Part shown: positions 63,160 through 64,000 of the stretch, piece after piece | Layout: the number at the start of each line of letters is the position of its first letter | Numbering within the stretch: the stretch's first letter is position 1 | Assembly (NCBI GenBank): GCA_023238725.1 | Contig: CM041538.1 | Location: 7,543,380 to 7,607,379, forward strand | Length of the DNA stretch: 64,000 nucleotides | Source of the DNA: Scortum barcoo | Taxonomy: Eukaryota > Chordata > Actinopteri > Centrarchiformes > Terapontidae | Direction: 5' to 3' | Position numbers and translations under genes: made by a program | The notes under the pieces: generated by a model | Databases searched by the model: none | Told to the model about the DNA's origin: nothing | The model's input: the letters and a program-made list of their open reading frames with translations, nothing else

Positions 63160-63934
63160 ACTCCACTTCTTTTGAAATGGACAAGGACATTTTTAACCCT
63201 CATGCGTCATTTTTGTCCTTAATGACTTAAGAGGGTAGTAAACTGATGCCTGAGGGTTAAAAGGCCCACTTACTGTGTTACTCTGTTCCTACTGTATCTG
63301 GAACTACACAACCACAAACTGCACACTCTTATTTATGATATGATGTGTTTACTAAATGTCACAATGGCAGTGTGAATGAGGCAAAGCTCCTCTGTTGCTA
63401 TGATGTGCTTGTTTTTTCTGCTTGTAGGGTGAACCTGGAGATCTGGGAATGGTTGGTTTACAGGGCTTTCCAGGGCCAATGGTAAGAGACTCAGTCGCTA
63501 ACGGTTACAGTAAGTGTAAATAATGATGAAACACCGCAGAAGAGGAGATGAGATATCATTTAAAGAAAAGTATATGGTCCCTGCATAATGACACACAGAG
63601 ACTGACAAGACCTCTGTTACCTTTAAACAGGGGCCAAATGGTGATTTAGGACTGAGAGGCTTCCCTGGTCCTAAAGGTCCAATGGGTACCATGGTAAGTT
63701 TAATAAAGATAGAAACAGTAAACACACCACAGAGCTTTCTTCAGTGCTTAGTAGTGGAATAATGTCAAAAGGAATACAAGGTTTATAAATACTTTTAAAG
63801 ATCTCAGAAACAGCGAGTACACACAGATTTCATTGACGTGTGACGTGTTTATTCATCTTCAATCTTGCTGTTTGTTTCAGGGATTCACTGGACCTGTAGG
63901 CCCTGAAGGAATGATGGGCCCAATGGGAAAACCT
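2470..63934 (+). CDS. col27a1: Collagen alpha-1(XXVII)-like chain, triple-helical region, 49 exons (gene partial at both ends)
   Basis: Seen: 49 short exons on the + strand, each opening with a Gly codon directly after an AG acceptor and closing on a complete codon before a GT donor. Joined, they give about 949 residues of Gly-X-Y. Family knowledge: secreted fibrillar procollagen chains of types XXIV and XXVII have a ~1000-residue helix with two short imperfections; type XXVII forms thin fibrils in cartilage and other matrix. Here imperfections sit in exon 3 (GLSPGQAPSG) and exon 39 (GEDNKTPG). Exon lengths (54/45 pairs, late 108s, one 57, one 63) and residues such as GFPGDIG (exon 17), KGRR (exon 25) and GPRGPDGP (exon 26) agree with human COL27A1 as I remember it. 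The signal peptide, N-terminal domain, first helix exons and C-propeptide lie outside the window. Exons 2, 10 and 12 have lengths that break the frame. Alternative: col24a1, the sister gene. Teleosts can carry a and b copies, which I cannot tell apart here. Confidence 0.85.
5925..5959. repeat. (TC)n microsatellite, acceptor tract of exon 2
   Basis: About 17 uninterrupted TC units ending 17 bases before exon 2. It supplies most of that exon's polypyrimidine tract, so length changes could affect splicing. Confidence 0.97.
5977..6035 (+). CDS. col27a1: col27a1 window exon 2 (59 bp, frame-disrupted)
   Basis: Reads GAPGPHGSPGQPGPP and then loses the repeat (next codons D-L-G-P plus two spare bases) before donor gtgagt. 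Its length of 59 bp is not a multiple of three, so joining to exon 3 would leave the Gly frame. The expected exon is 54 bp, ending in a Gly-Pro-Lys-type triplet. The disturbance lies near 6020-6035 (cctgacctaggcccaag). Either an assembly error or a real lesion. The next intron (6036-11362, 5.3 kb, the largest here) has two TG microsatellites and nothing else I recognise. Confidence 0.75.
7717..7738. repeat. (TG)11 microsatellite
   Basis: Eleven perfect TG units in the intron after exon 2. Confidence 0.97.
8109..8129. repeat. (TG)n microsatellite
   Basis: About ten perfect TG units in the intron after exon 2. Confidence 0.97.
11363..11416 (+). CDS. col27a1: col27a1 window exon 3 (54 bp), first helix imperfection
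   Basis: 18 codons: GSKGDPGLSPGQAPSGEK. Gly spacing changes to four and then five residues in GLSP-GQAPS-G, an interruption of the triple helix. A KGDPGLSPG motif followed by an imperfection is what I remember for type XXVII chains and is a main reason for the gene call. Acceptor ttctag, donor gtaaaa. The next intron (11417-12641) is AT-rich with no recognisable element. Confidence 0.92.
12642..12695 (+). CDS. col27a1: col27a1 window exon 4 (54 bp)
   Basis: 18 codons: GDRGPPGLPGPDGFPGPL. Acceptor aacag, donor gtaaga. First member of five consecutive 54/45-bp exon pairs. The next intron (12696-15082, 2.4 kb) has an AC microsatellite at 12795-12814 and a degenerate fish repeat at about 14530-15020. 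Confidence 0.93.
12795..12814. repeat. (AC)10 microsatellite
   Basis: Ten perfect AC units in the intron after exon 4, about 100 bases from its donor. Confidence 0.97.
14530..15020 (+). repeat. Degenerate teleost interspersed repeat
   Basis: Contains phrases I recognise from a family common in percomorph fish genomes: tcagtccaccactttgg near the start, cattcatggtccccagatga, gatcccctgac, tagcgccaccaagagg, and gctagcatggctgtag at the end. Two internal units resemble each other (about 14606-14672 and 14736-14800). No ORF remains. The name is not assigned because I recall the motif, not the class. Confidence 0.65.
15083..15127 (+). CDS. col27a1: col27a1 window exon 5 (45 bp)
   Basis: 15 codons: GSKGYPGPPGLPGEQ. 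Acceptor tcaag, donor gtaagt. A GT microsatellite starts eight bases after the exon. The next intron (15128-16097) ends in a TC microsatellite that serves as the pyrimidine tract of exon 6. Confidence 0.93.
15135..15150. repeat. (GT)8 microsatellite beside a splice donor
   Basis: Eight GT units starting eight bases after the end of exon 5. Confidence 0.95.
16057..16088. repeat. (TC)16 microsatellite, acceptor tract of exon 6
   Basis: Sixteen TC units, preceded by a short CATT tandem, ending nine bases before exon 6 and forming its pyrimidine tract. Confidence 0.97.
16098..16151 (+). CDS. col27a1: col27a1 window exon 6 (54 bp)
   Basis: 18 codons: GIQGPPGEAGAAGYPGRQ. Acceptor tgcag just after a (TC)n run. 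The donor gtgcag is a weak match to consensus. The next intron (16152-16641, 490 bp) holds nothing recognisable apart from an ATA/TAA-rich patch near 16245-16270. Confidence 0.92.
16642..16686 (+). CDS. col27a1: col27a1 window exon 7 (45 bp)
   Basis: 15 codons: GAAGPQGNPGPKGVR. Acceptor ttgcag, donor gtaagt. In the next intron (16687-17664) the stretch near 17370-17420 contains ggtggcggtaa, reminiscent of a common degenerate fish repeat, but too little is left to name it. Confidence 0.93.
17665..17718 (+). CDS. col27a1: col27a1 window exon 8 (54 bp)
   Basis: 18 codons: GFIGPPGVAGPLGLEGEK. Acceptor ttgcag, donor gtgagt. The next intron (17719-18582, 864 bp) has a short duplicated phrase near 17861-17882 (ttccccttgtctgat twice) and no element I recognise. 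Confidence 0.93.
18583..18627 (+). CDS. col27a1: col27a1 window exon 9 (45 bp)
   Basis: 15 codons: GIPGPVGKPGPKGRH. Acceptor ttctag, donor gtaata (fair). The next intron (18628-19600, 973 bp) shows nothing recognisable. Confidence 0.92.
19601..19655 (+). CDS. col27a1: col27a1 window exon 10 (55 bp, one extra base)
   Basis: Reads GVVGDAGERGP and then shifts, meeting an in-frame TGA. Removing one base in 19626-19637 (ggggg followed by cctccc) would restore an 18-codon Gly-X-Y exon ending GPDGNE, so the exon carries a +1 change in a homopolymer-rich stretch. Acceptor catag and donor gtgaga are intact. The next intron (19656-20252, 597 bp) has a T-run at 19671-19683 and nothing else of note. Confidence 0.85.
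20253..20297 (+). CDS. col27a1: col27a1 window exon 11 (45 bp)
   Basis: 15 codons: GPVGGTGISGFPGLR. Acceptor cacag, donor gtgagt. The next intron (20298-24678, 4.4 kb) contains short CA/TG runs (near 21688, 23238 and 24607) and many short ORFs without family resemblance; no exon seen. Confidence 0.92.
24607..24625. repeat. (TG)n microsatellite
   Basis: Nine TG units about 55 bases before exon 12. Confidence 0.95.
24679..24736 (+). CDS. col27a1: col27a1 window exon 12 (58 bp, frame-disrupted)
   Basis: Opens GDRG and then meets TGA. In another frame the exon reads GPEGLRGVPGLVGPQ up to the donor gtaggt. The expected exon is 54 bp; here there are four extra bases in the GC-rich stretch ccggggcggggcc (about 24685-24697). 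Acceptor cacag is intact. The intron after it is 24737-25099 (363 bp) with a pyrimidine-rich 3' end and no other feature. Confidence 0.82.
25100..25144 (+). CDS. col27a1: col27a1 window exon 13 (45 bp)
   Basis: 15 codons: GPAGRAGLPGLKGDK. Acceptor ggcag, donor gtgatc (fair). Closes the run of five 54/45 pairs. The next intron is 25145-25464 (320 bp), AT-rich, nothing recognised. Confidence 0.93.
25465..25518 (+). CDS. col27a1: col27a1 window exon 14 (54 bp)
   Basis: 18 codons: GEVGQRGEPGEMGYQGDK, a charge-rich stretch. Acceptor ttcag, donor gtacgt. The next intron (25519-26091, 573 bp) has no recognised element. Confidence 0.94.
26092..26145 (+). CDS. col27a1: col27a1 window exon 15 (54 bp)
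   Basis: 18 codons: GAAGMPGPTGPRGKPGPP. Acceptor ttcag, donor gtatgt. The next intron (26146-27196, 1.05 kb) starts with TG-rich sequence and holds the large compound TA/CA/TG microsatellite at about 26247-26379. Confidence 0.94.
26247..26379. repeat. Compound (TA)n-(CA)9-(TG)17 microsatellite
   Basis: A TA-rich tract to 26324 is followed by CA units to 26343, then the bases G and C, then 17 TG units to 26379. The CA and TG blocks are complementary and could pair as a hairpin, and the TA block is self-complementary. Confidence 0.96.
27197..27250 (+). CDS. col27a1: col27a1 window exon 16 (54 bp)
   Basis: 18 codons: GRIGEMGAQGPPGPPGPE. Acceptor aacag, donor gtagga (fair). The next intron (27251-29196, 1.95 kb) contains a telomere-like CCCTAA pair near 28093 and a possible degenerate fish repeat near 28158-28200. 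Confidence 0.94.
28156..28205 (+). repeat. Possible fragment of the same teleost repeat as 14530-15020
   Basis: Contains ttcatggacaccagaggatga followed by a gtgattgttgtgacc phrase in the order seen in the repeat at 14606-14800. Only about 50 bases match by eye, so the call is tentative. Confidence 0.35.
29197..29250 (+). CDS. col27a1: col27a1 window exon 17 (54 bp)
   Basis: 18 codons: GFPGDIGVPGPNGPPGPK. GFPGDIG agrees with type XXVII as I remember it. The acceptor is unusual (tttttgaaag, purines just before AG); donor gtacag. The next intron is only 95 bp (29251-29345), among the smallest here. Confidence 0.93.
29346..29399 (+). CDS. col27a1: col27a1 window exon 18 (54 bp)
   Basis: 18 codons: GLQGARGPQGPPGPQGTQ. 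Acceptor ttcag, donor gtgagg. The next intron (29400-30721, 1.3 kb) has short T and A runs and no identifiable element. Confidence 0.94.
30722..30766 (+). CDS. col27a1: col27a1 window exon 19 (45 bp)
   Basis: 15 codons: GDEGPLGPPGNAGPT. Acceptor cgcag, donor gtaaga. The 224-bp intron after it (30767-30990) ends in a TG-rich stretch before the next acceptor. Confidence 0.94.
30991..31044 (+). CDS. col27a1: col27a1 window exon 20 (54 bp)
   Basis: 18 codons: GRPGRKGYIGEPGPEGLE. Acceptor tgtag, donor gtgagt. The next intron (31045-32252, 1.2 kb) is AT-rich, with a short TTTATTAT tandem near 31427-31452 and nothing else recognised. Confidence 0.94.
32253..32297 (+). CDS. col27a1: col27a1 window exon 21 (45 bp)
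   Basis: 15 codons: GEKGDMGNVGKIGPQ. Acceptor tgcag, donor gtaagt. The next intron (32298-35372, 3.1 kb) has an A15 run at 33245-33259 and a short direct repeat near 34936-34957; no exon or mobile element recognised. Confidence 0.94.
35373..35426 (+). CDS. col27a1: col27a1 window exon 22 (54 bp)
   Basis: 18 codons: GPLGLIGIAGVMGVPGEK, an unusually hydrophobic stretch with aliphatic X and Y residues. Acceptor tccag after a TCTCC-rich tract, donor gtaagg. The next intron (35427-36708, 1.3 kb) shows nothing recognisable. Confidence 0.94.
36709..36762 (+). CDS. col27a1: col27a1 window exon 23 (54 bp)
   Basis: 18 codons: GDRGPAGPTGPVGEKGPR. Acceptor cccag, donor gtaagt. The next intron (36763-38501, 1.7 kb) holds an imperfect TGGCTGGC-rich patch near 37817-37905 and an AG microsatellite at 37950-37976. 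Confidence 0.94.
37950..37976. repeat. (AG)13 microsatellite
   Basis: Thirteen perfect AG units in the intron after exon 23, downstream of an imperfect TGGCTGGC-rich patch (about 37817-37905). Confidence 0.97.
38502..38555 (+). CDS. col27a1: col27a1 window exon 24 (54 bp)
   Basis: 18 codons: GYPGLPGGPGDIGMQGAP. Acceptor acaag, donor gtaagt. The next intron (38556-39274, 719 bp) has a T-rich run near 38688-38706 and no element. Confidence 0.94.
39275..39328 (+). CDS. col27a1: col27a1 window exon 25 (54 bp)
   Basis: 18 codons: GPQGQRGSPGIAGPKGRR. The KGRR end followed by GPRGPDG in exon 26 agrees with the type XXVII chain as I remember it. Acceptor cacag, donor gtaaga. The next intron (39329-42320, 3.0 kb) contains an interspersed repeat fragment at about 41396-41515. 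Confidence 0.94.
41396..41515 (+). repeat. Interspersed repeat fragment (TTTATTGTCA type)
   Basis: Starts with a tandem ttcaagga phrase, then gtttattgtcatcc, ggtgcaag and ggatataa. The layout is shared with the copy at 49745-49960 and resembles short repeats widespread in fish genomes. No coding capacity. Class not determined. Confidence 0.55.
42321..42374 (+). CDS. col27a1: col27a1 window exon 26 (54 bp)
   Basis: 18 codons: GPRGPDGPLGEPGPEGTK. Acceptor tgtag, donor gtaaac. The intron after it is short (42375-42567, 193 bp). Confidence 0.94.
42568..42612 (+). CDS. col27a1: col27a1 window exon 27 (45 bp), contains RGD
   Basis: 15 codons: GERGDIGQKGEPGFI. It carries an Arg-Gly-Asp tripeptide at 42574-42582. 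Acceptor tgcag, donor gtaagt. The next intron (42613-43829, 1.2 kb) has a short aggcttc tandem near 42756-42776 and nothing else recognised. Confidence 0.94.
43830..43874 (+). CDS. col27a1: col27a1 window exon 28 (45 bp)
   Basis: 15 codons: GKAGSPGERGPPGKM, with a GSPGER hexapeptide (43839-43856). Acceptor tcaaag, donor gtgagt. The next intron (43875-45921, 2.0 kb) has a G11 run at 45211-45221 and no element. Confidence 0.93.
45211..45221. repeat. G11 homopolymer
   Basis: Eleven consecutive G in the intron after exon 28. Such runs are prone to length error in sequencing. Confidence 0.95.
45922..45975 (+). CDS. col27a1: col27a1 window exon 29 (54 bp)
   Basis: 18 codons: GKPGVPGSGGERGAHGEP. 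Acceptor tccag, donor gtgagt. The next intron (45976-46627, 652 bp) has no recognised feature. Confidence 0.94.
46628..46681 (+). CDS. col27a1: col27a1 window exon 30 (54 bp)
   Basis: 18 codons: GPRGPPGEAGPDGEQGPE. Acceptor tgcag. The donor gtactt is the weakest in the gene by eye. The intron after it is 110 bp (46682-46791). Confidence 0.92.
46792..46845 (+). CDS. col27a1: col27a1 window exon 31 (54 bp)
   Basis: 18 codons: GGPGAEGEPGAIGESGLK. Acceptor tgcag, donor gtcagt. The intron after it is 199 bp (46846-47044). Confidence 0.94.
47045..47098 (+). CDS. col27a1: col27a1 window exon 32 (54 bp)
   Basis: 18 codons: GDVGPPGAEGEQGQEGMR, strongly acidic. Acceptor tgcag, donor gtgagt. The next intron (47099-49521, 2.4 kb) carries a fish interspersed repeat at about 47795-48020. 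Confidence 0.94.
47795..48020 (+). repeat. Teleost interspersed repeat (CCGCTTATCC...GGAGCCTATCCCAGCTGTC type)
   Basis: Phrases accgcttatcc, gctggagcctatcccagctg, ggcagtacacccctgga and gggatcaaaccc occur in the order known from a short repeat that is very common in fish genomes. It lies in the intron after exon 32. No ORF. I do not assign a superfamily. Confidence 0.7.
49522..49575 (+). CDS. col27a1: col27a1 window exon 33 (54 bp)
   Basis: 18 codons: GPPGAPGEDGPQGKDGAK. Acceptor tgtag, donor gtaaac. The next intron (49576-50177, 602 bp) is partly filled by an interspersed repeat at about 49745-49960. Confidence 0.94.
49745..49960 (+). repeat. Interspersed repeat fragment (TTTATTGTCA type)
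   Basis: Begins with three tcaaag units, then ctttattgtcaatt, aggtgcaag and an A-rich end with ggatataaaaaag. Same layout as 41396-41515 and same orientation as the host gene. It occupies about a third of the intron after exon 33. Confidence 0.55.
50178..50285 (+). CDS. col27a1: col27a1 window exon 34 (108 bp)
   Basis: 36 codons, a double-size exon: begins GEPGERGPIGEP, continues GDKGIEGDPGPL and ends GPPGEPGKQGFR. All 12 triplets are intact. Acceptor gtcag, donor gtaagt. The next intron (50286-50942, 657 bp) has nothing recognised. Confidence 0.95.
50943..50996 (+). CDS. col27a1: col27a1 window exon 35 (54 bp)
   Basis: 18 codons: GPEGKLGLPGNRGRHGKK, very basic at its end. Acceptor tacag, donor gtaagg. 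The next intron (50997-51363, 367 bp) is plain sequence. Confidence 0.94.
51364..51471 (+). CDS. col27a1: col27a1 window exon 36 (108 bp), contains RGD
   Basis: 36 codons: begins GERGPPGLAGET, then GARGDIGQPGEP, and ends GLKGARGTRGTP. RGD lies at 51406-51414. Acceptor tccag; donor gttagt is non-standard at its third base. The next intron (51472-52423, 952 bp) has no recognised element. Confidence 0.95.
52424..52477 (+). CDS. col27a1: col27a1 window exon 37 (54 bp)
   Basis: 18 codons: GRPGVMGIEGQPGLAGYT. Acceptor tccag, donor gtgagt. The next intron (52478-53454, 977 bp) contains a long GT microsatellite at 53155-53202. Confidence 0.94.
53155..53202. repeat. (GT)24 microsatellite
   Basis: Twenty-four perfect GT units, the longest pure dinucleotide run in the window outside the compound tract, in the intron after exon 37. 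Confidence 0.97.
53455..53508 (+). CDS. col27a1: col27a1 window exon 38 (54 bp)
   Basis: 18 codons: GHPGKPGPIGPPGPKGEK. Acceptor tttag, donor gtaaca. The intron after it is 145 bp (53509-53653). Confidence 0.94.
53654..53710 (+). CDS. col27a1: col27a1 window exon 39 (57 bp), second helix imperfection
   Basis: 19 codons: GYPGEDNKTPGPPGPLGEP. Seven residues separate the flanking glycines in GEDNKTPG, so the triplet register is interrupted, and the exon is one codon longer than 54 bp. A 57-bp exon with an imperfection here agrees with type XXVII as I remember it. N-K-T (53672-53680) is an N-glycosylation sequon. Acceptor tccag, donor gtaggt. The next intron (53711-54702) ends with a GT microsatellite. 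Confidence 0.94.
54653..54672. repeat. (GT)10 microsatellite near exon 40 acceptor
   Basis: Ten GT units ending 30 bases before exon 40. Confidence 0.96.
54703..54756 (+). CDS. col27a1: col27a1 window exon 40 (54 bp)
   Basis: 18 codons: GPPGERGERGEPGDEGYQ, with a GPPGER hexapeptide at its start. Acceptor cgcag, donor gtagaa (fair). The next intron (54757-55416, 660 bp) has no recognised element. Confidence 0.94.
55417..55470 (+). CDS. col27a1: col27a1 window exon 41 (54 bp)
   Basis: 18 codons: GHIGVMGSRGAVGPQGPP. Acceptor ttcag, donor gtaagt. The next intron (55471-56210, 740 bp) holds an interspersed repeat with inverted arms at about 55577-55785. Confidence 0.94.
55577..55785. repeat. Interspersed repeat fragment with inverted arms
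   Basis: The left arm contains cacctctcatctgagaggc and cttcttcag, phrases common in fish interspersed repeats. The segment gtcagctgtacttgcttg (55577-55594) is, with two mismatches, the reverse complement of caagcaagtccagttgac (55705-55722). So two partial copies appear to lie in opposite orientation. No ORF remains. Confidence 0.5.
56211..56264 (+). CDS. col27a1: col27a1 window exon 42 (54 bp)
   Basis: 18 codons: GSPGSPGEPGPKGEIGPP. Acceptor ttcag, donor gtgagt. The next intron (56265-57888, 1.6 kb) shows only AT-rich sequence. Confidence 0.94.
57889..57942 (+). CDS. col27a1: col27a1 window exon 43 (54 bp)
   Basis: 18 codons: GSAGKKGARGLSGAAGTE, low in proline. Acceptor tctag, donor gtgagt. 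The next intron (57943-58522, 580 bp) begins with a short GA run near 57966-57980. Confidence 0.93.
58523..58630 (+). CDS. col27a1: col27a1 window exon 44 (108 bp)
   Basis: 36 codons: begins GPIGLPGLVGMN, then GYPGLDGPPGLT, and ends GLPGLPGKQGRQ. All triplets intact. Acceptor tccag, donor gtaatc. The next intron (58631-61931, 3.3 kb) contains many short ORFs but no exon, repeat or RNA gene that I could identify. Confidence 0.95.
61932..62039 (+). CDS. col27a1: col27a1 window exon 45 (108 bp)
   Basis: 36 codons: begins GQRGLPGQEGPA, then GRPGPRGEIGLP, and ends GLLGERGPPGQK. GLLGER is at 62004-62021. Acceptor ttcag, donor gtaaaa. The intron after it is only 95 bp (62040-62134). Confidence 0.95.
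62135..62242 (+). CDS. col27a1: col27a1 window exon 46 (108 bp)
   Basis: 36 codons: begins GEPGLPGDRGAS, then GIKGMEGATGDQ, and ends GRKGDQGHKGQQ. Acceptor ttcag, donor gtgagt. The next intron (62243-63427, 1.2 kb) contains a TG microsatellite at 63101-63156. Confidence 0.95.
63101..63156. repeat. (TG)n microsatellite, one interruption
   Basis: About 27 TG units with a single GG interruption near 63137, in the intron after exon 46. Confidence 0.97.
63428..63481 (+). CDS. col27a1: col27a1 window exon 47 (54 bp)
   Basis: 18 codons: GEPGDLGMVGLQGFPGPM. Acceptor tgtag, donor gtaaga. The intron after it is 149 bp (63482-63630). Confidence 0.94.
63631..63693 (+). CDS. col27a1: col27a1 window exon 48 (63 bp)
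   Basis: 21 codons: GPNGDLGLRGFP followed by GPKGPMGTM. The 63-bp length is rare in fibrillar collagens and agrees with this position of type XXVII as I remember it. Acceptor aacag, donor gtaagt. The intron after it is 187 bp (63694-63880). Confidence 0.94.
63881..63934 (+). CDS. col27a1: col27a1 window exon 49 (54 bp), last in window
   Basis: 18 codons: GFTGPVGPEGMMGPMGKP. Acceptor ttcag, donor gtaggt. The intron runs off the window end. The remaining helix exons and the C-propeptide exons are expected shortly downstream. Confidence 0.93.
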
Positions 63935-64000
63935 GTAGGTTTCTGTGTGCGTGTGTCTGTGTGTTGATGTGCTTATTCATGTTGTGGGGGCATAAACCTG

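Noticed and set aside
2470..63934. Alternative identity as col24a1, or a classical fibrillar gene such as col5a1 or col11a1
   Set aside because: Classical genes lack the two imperfections and the 57/63-bp exons at these positions. col24a1 remains possible, but the residue pattern fits col27a1 better from memory.
1..64000. CRISPR arrays, operons, phage or plasmid systems
   Set aside because: The window is a spliced vertebrate gene; no spaced direct repeats or bacterial-type gene order are present.

Overview
The window is vertebrate genomic DNA, almost certainly from a teleost fish. It holds most of one gene, read on the + strand: a fibrillar collagen of the type XXVII/XXIV class, best matched to col27a1. 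Evidence for a fish: short protein-coding exons separated by introns of about 0.1-5.3 kb, abundant TG/TC microsatellites, and several interspersed repeats that I recognise from ray-finned (percomorph-like) fish genomes. No second gene, RNA gene, transposon ORF or bacterial feature could be supported.

Layout: 1-2469 is the end of an upstream intron. Forty-nine exons follow from 2470 to 63934. All begin with a complete Gly codon (phase 0) and are flanked by AG/GT splice sites. Thirty are 54 bp, nine 45 bp, five 108 bp, one 57 bp and one 63 bp; three have irregular lengths (59, 55 and 58 bp). They encode about 949 residues of Gly-X-Y repeat, close to the whole ~1000-residue triple helix of this class. 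The signal peptide, the N-terminal thrombospondin-like domain and the first helix exons lie upstream. The last one or two helix exons and the C-propeptide (COLFI) lie downstream. The class assignment rests on two short helix imperfections, in window exons 3 and 39, and on an exon-length series and residue pattern that agree exon by exon with the human COL27A1 chain as I remember it.

The 5' half of the helix has single 54/45-bp exons, including five consecutive 54+45 pairs (99 bp) in exons 4-13 if the two irregular exons there are counted as 54. The 3' part has five double-size 108-bp exons. Exons 2, 10 and 12 carry length changes that break the reading frame, while the other 46 are intact. 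This is the most notable anomaly: it is either assembly error in GC-rich runs or real lesions in a chain whose symmetric exons could be skipped without losing frame.

The introns hold microsatellites (one compound TA/CA/TG tract can fold on itself), two pyrimidine repeats that double as splice-acceptor tracts, and degenerate copies of fish interspersed repeats. I saw no previously undescribed system. The mir-455 hairpin known from a COL27A1 intron in other vertebrates was not seen by eye in this window.
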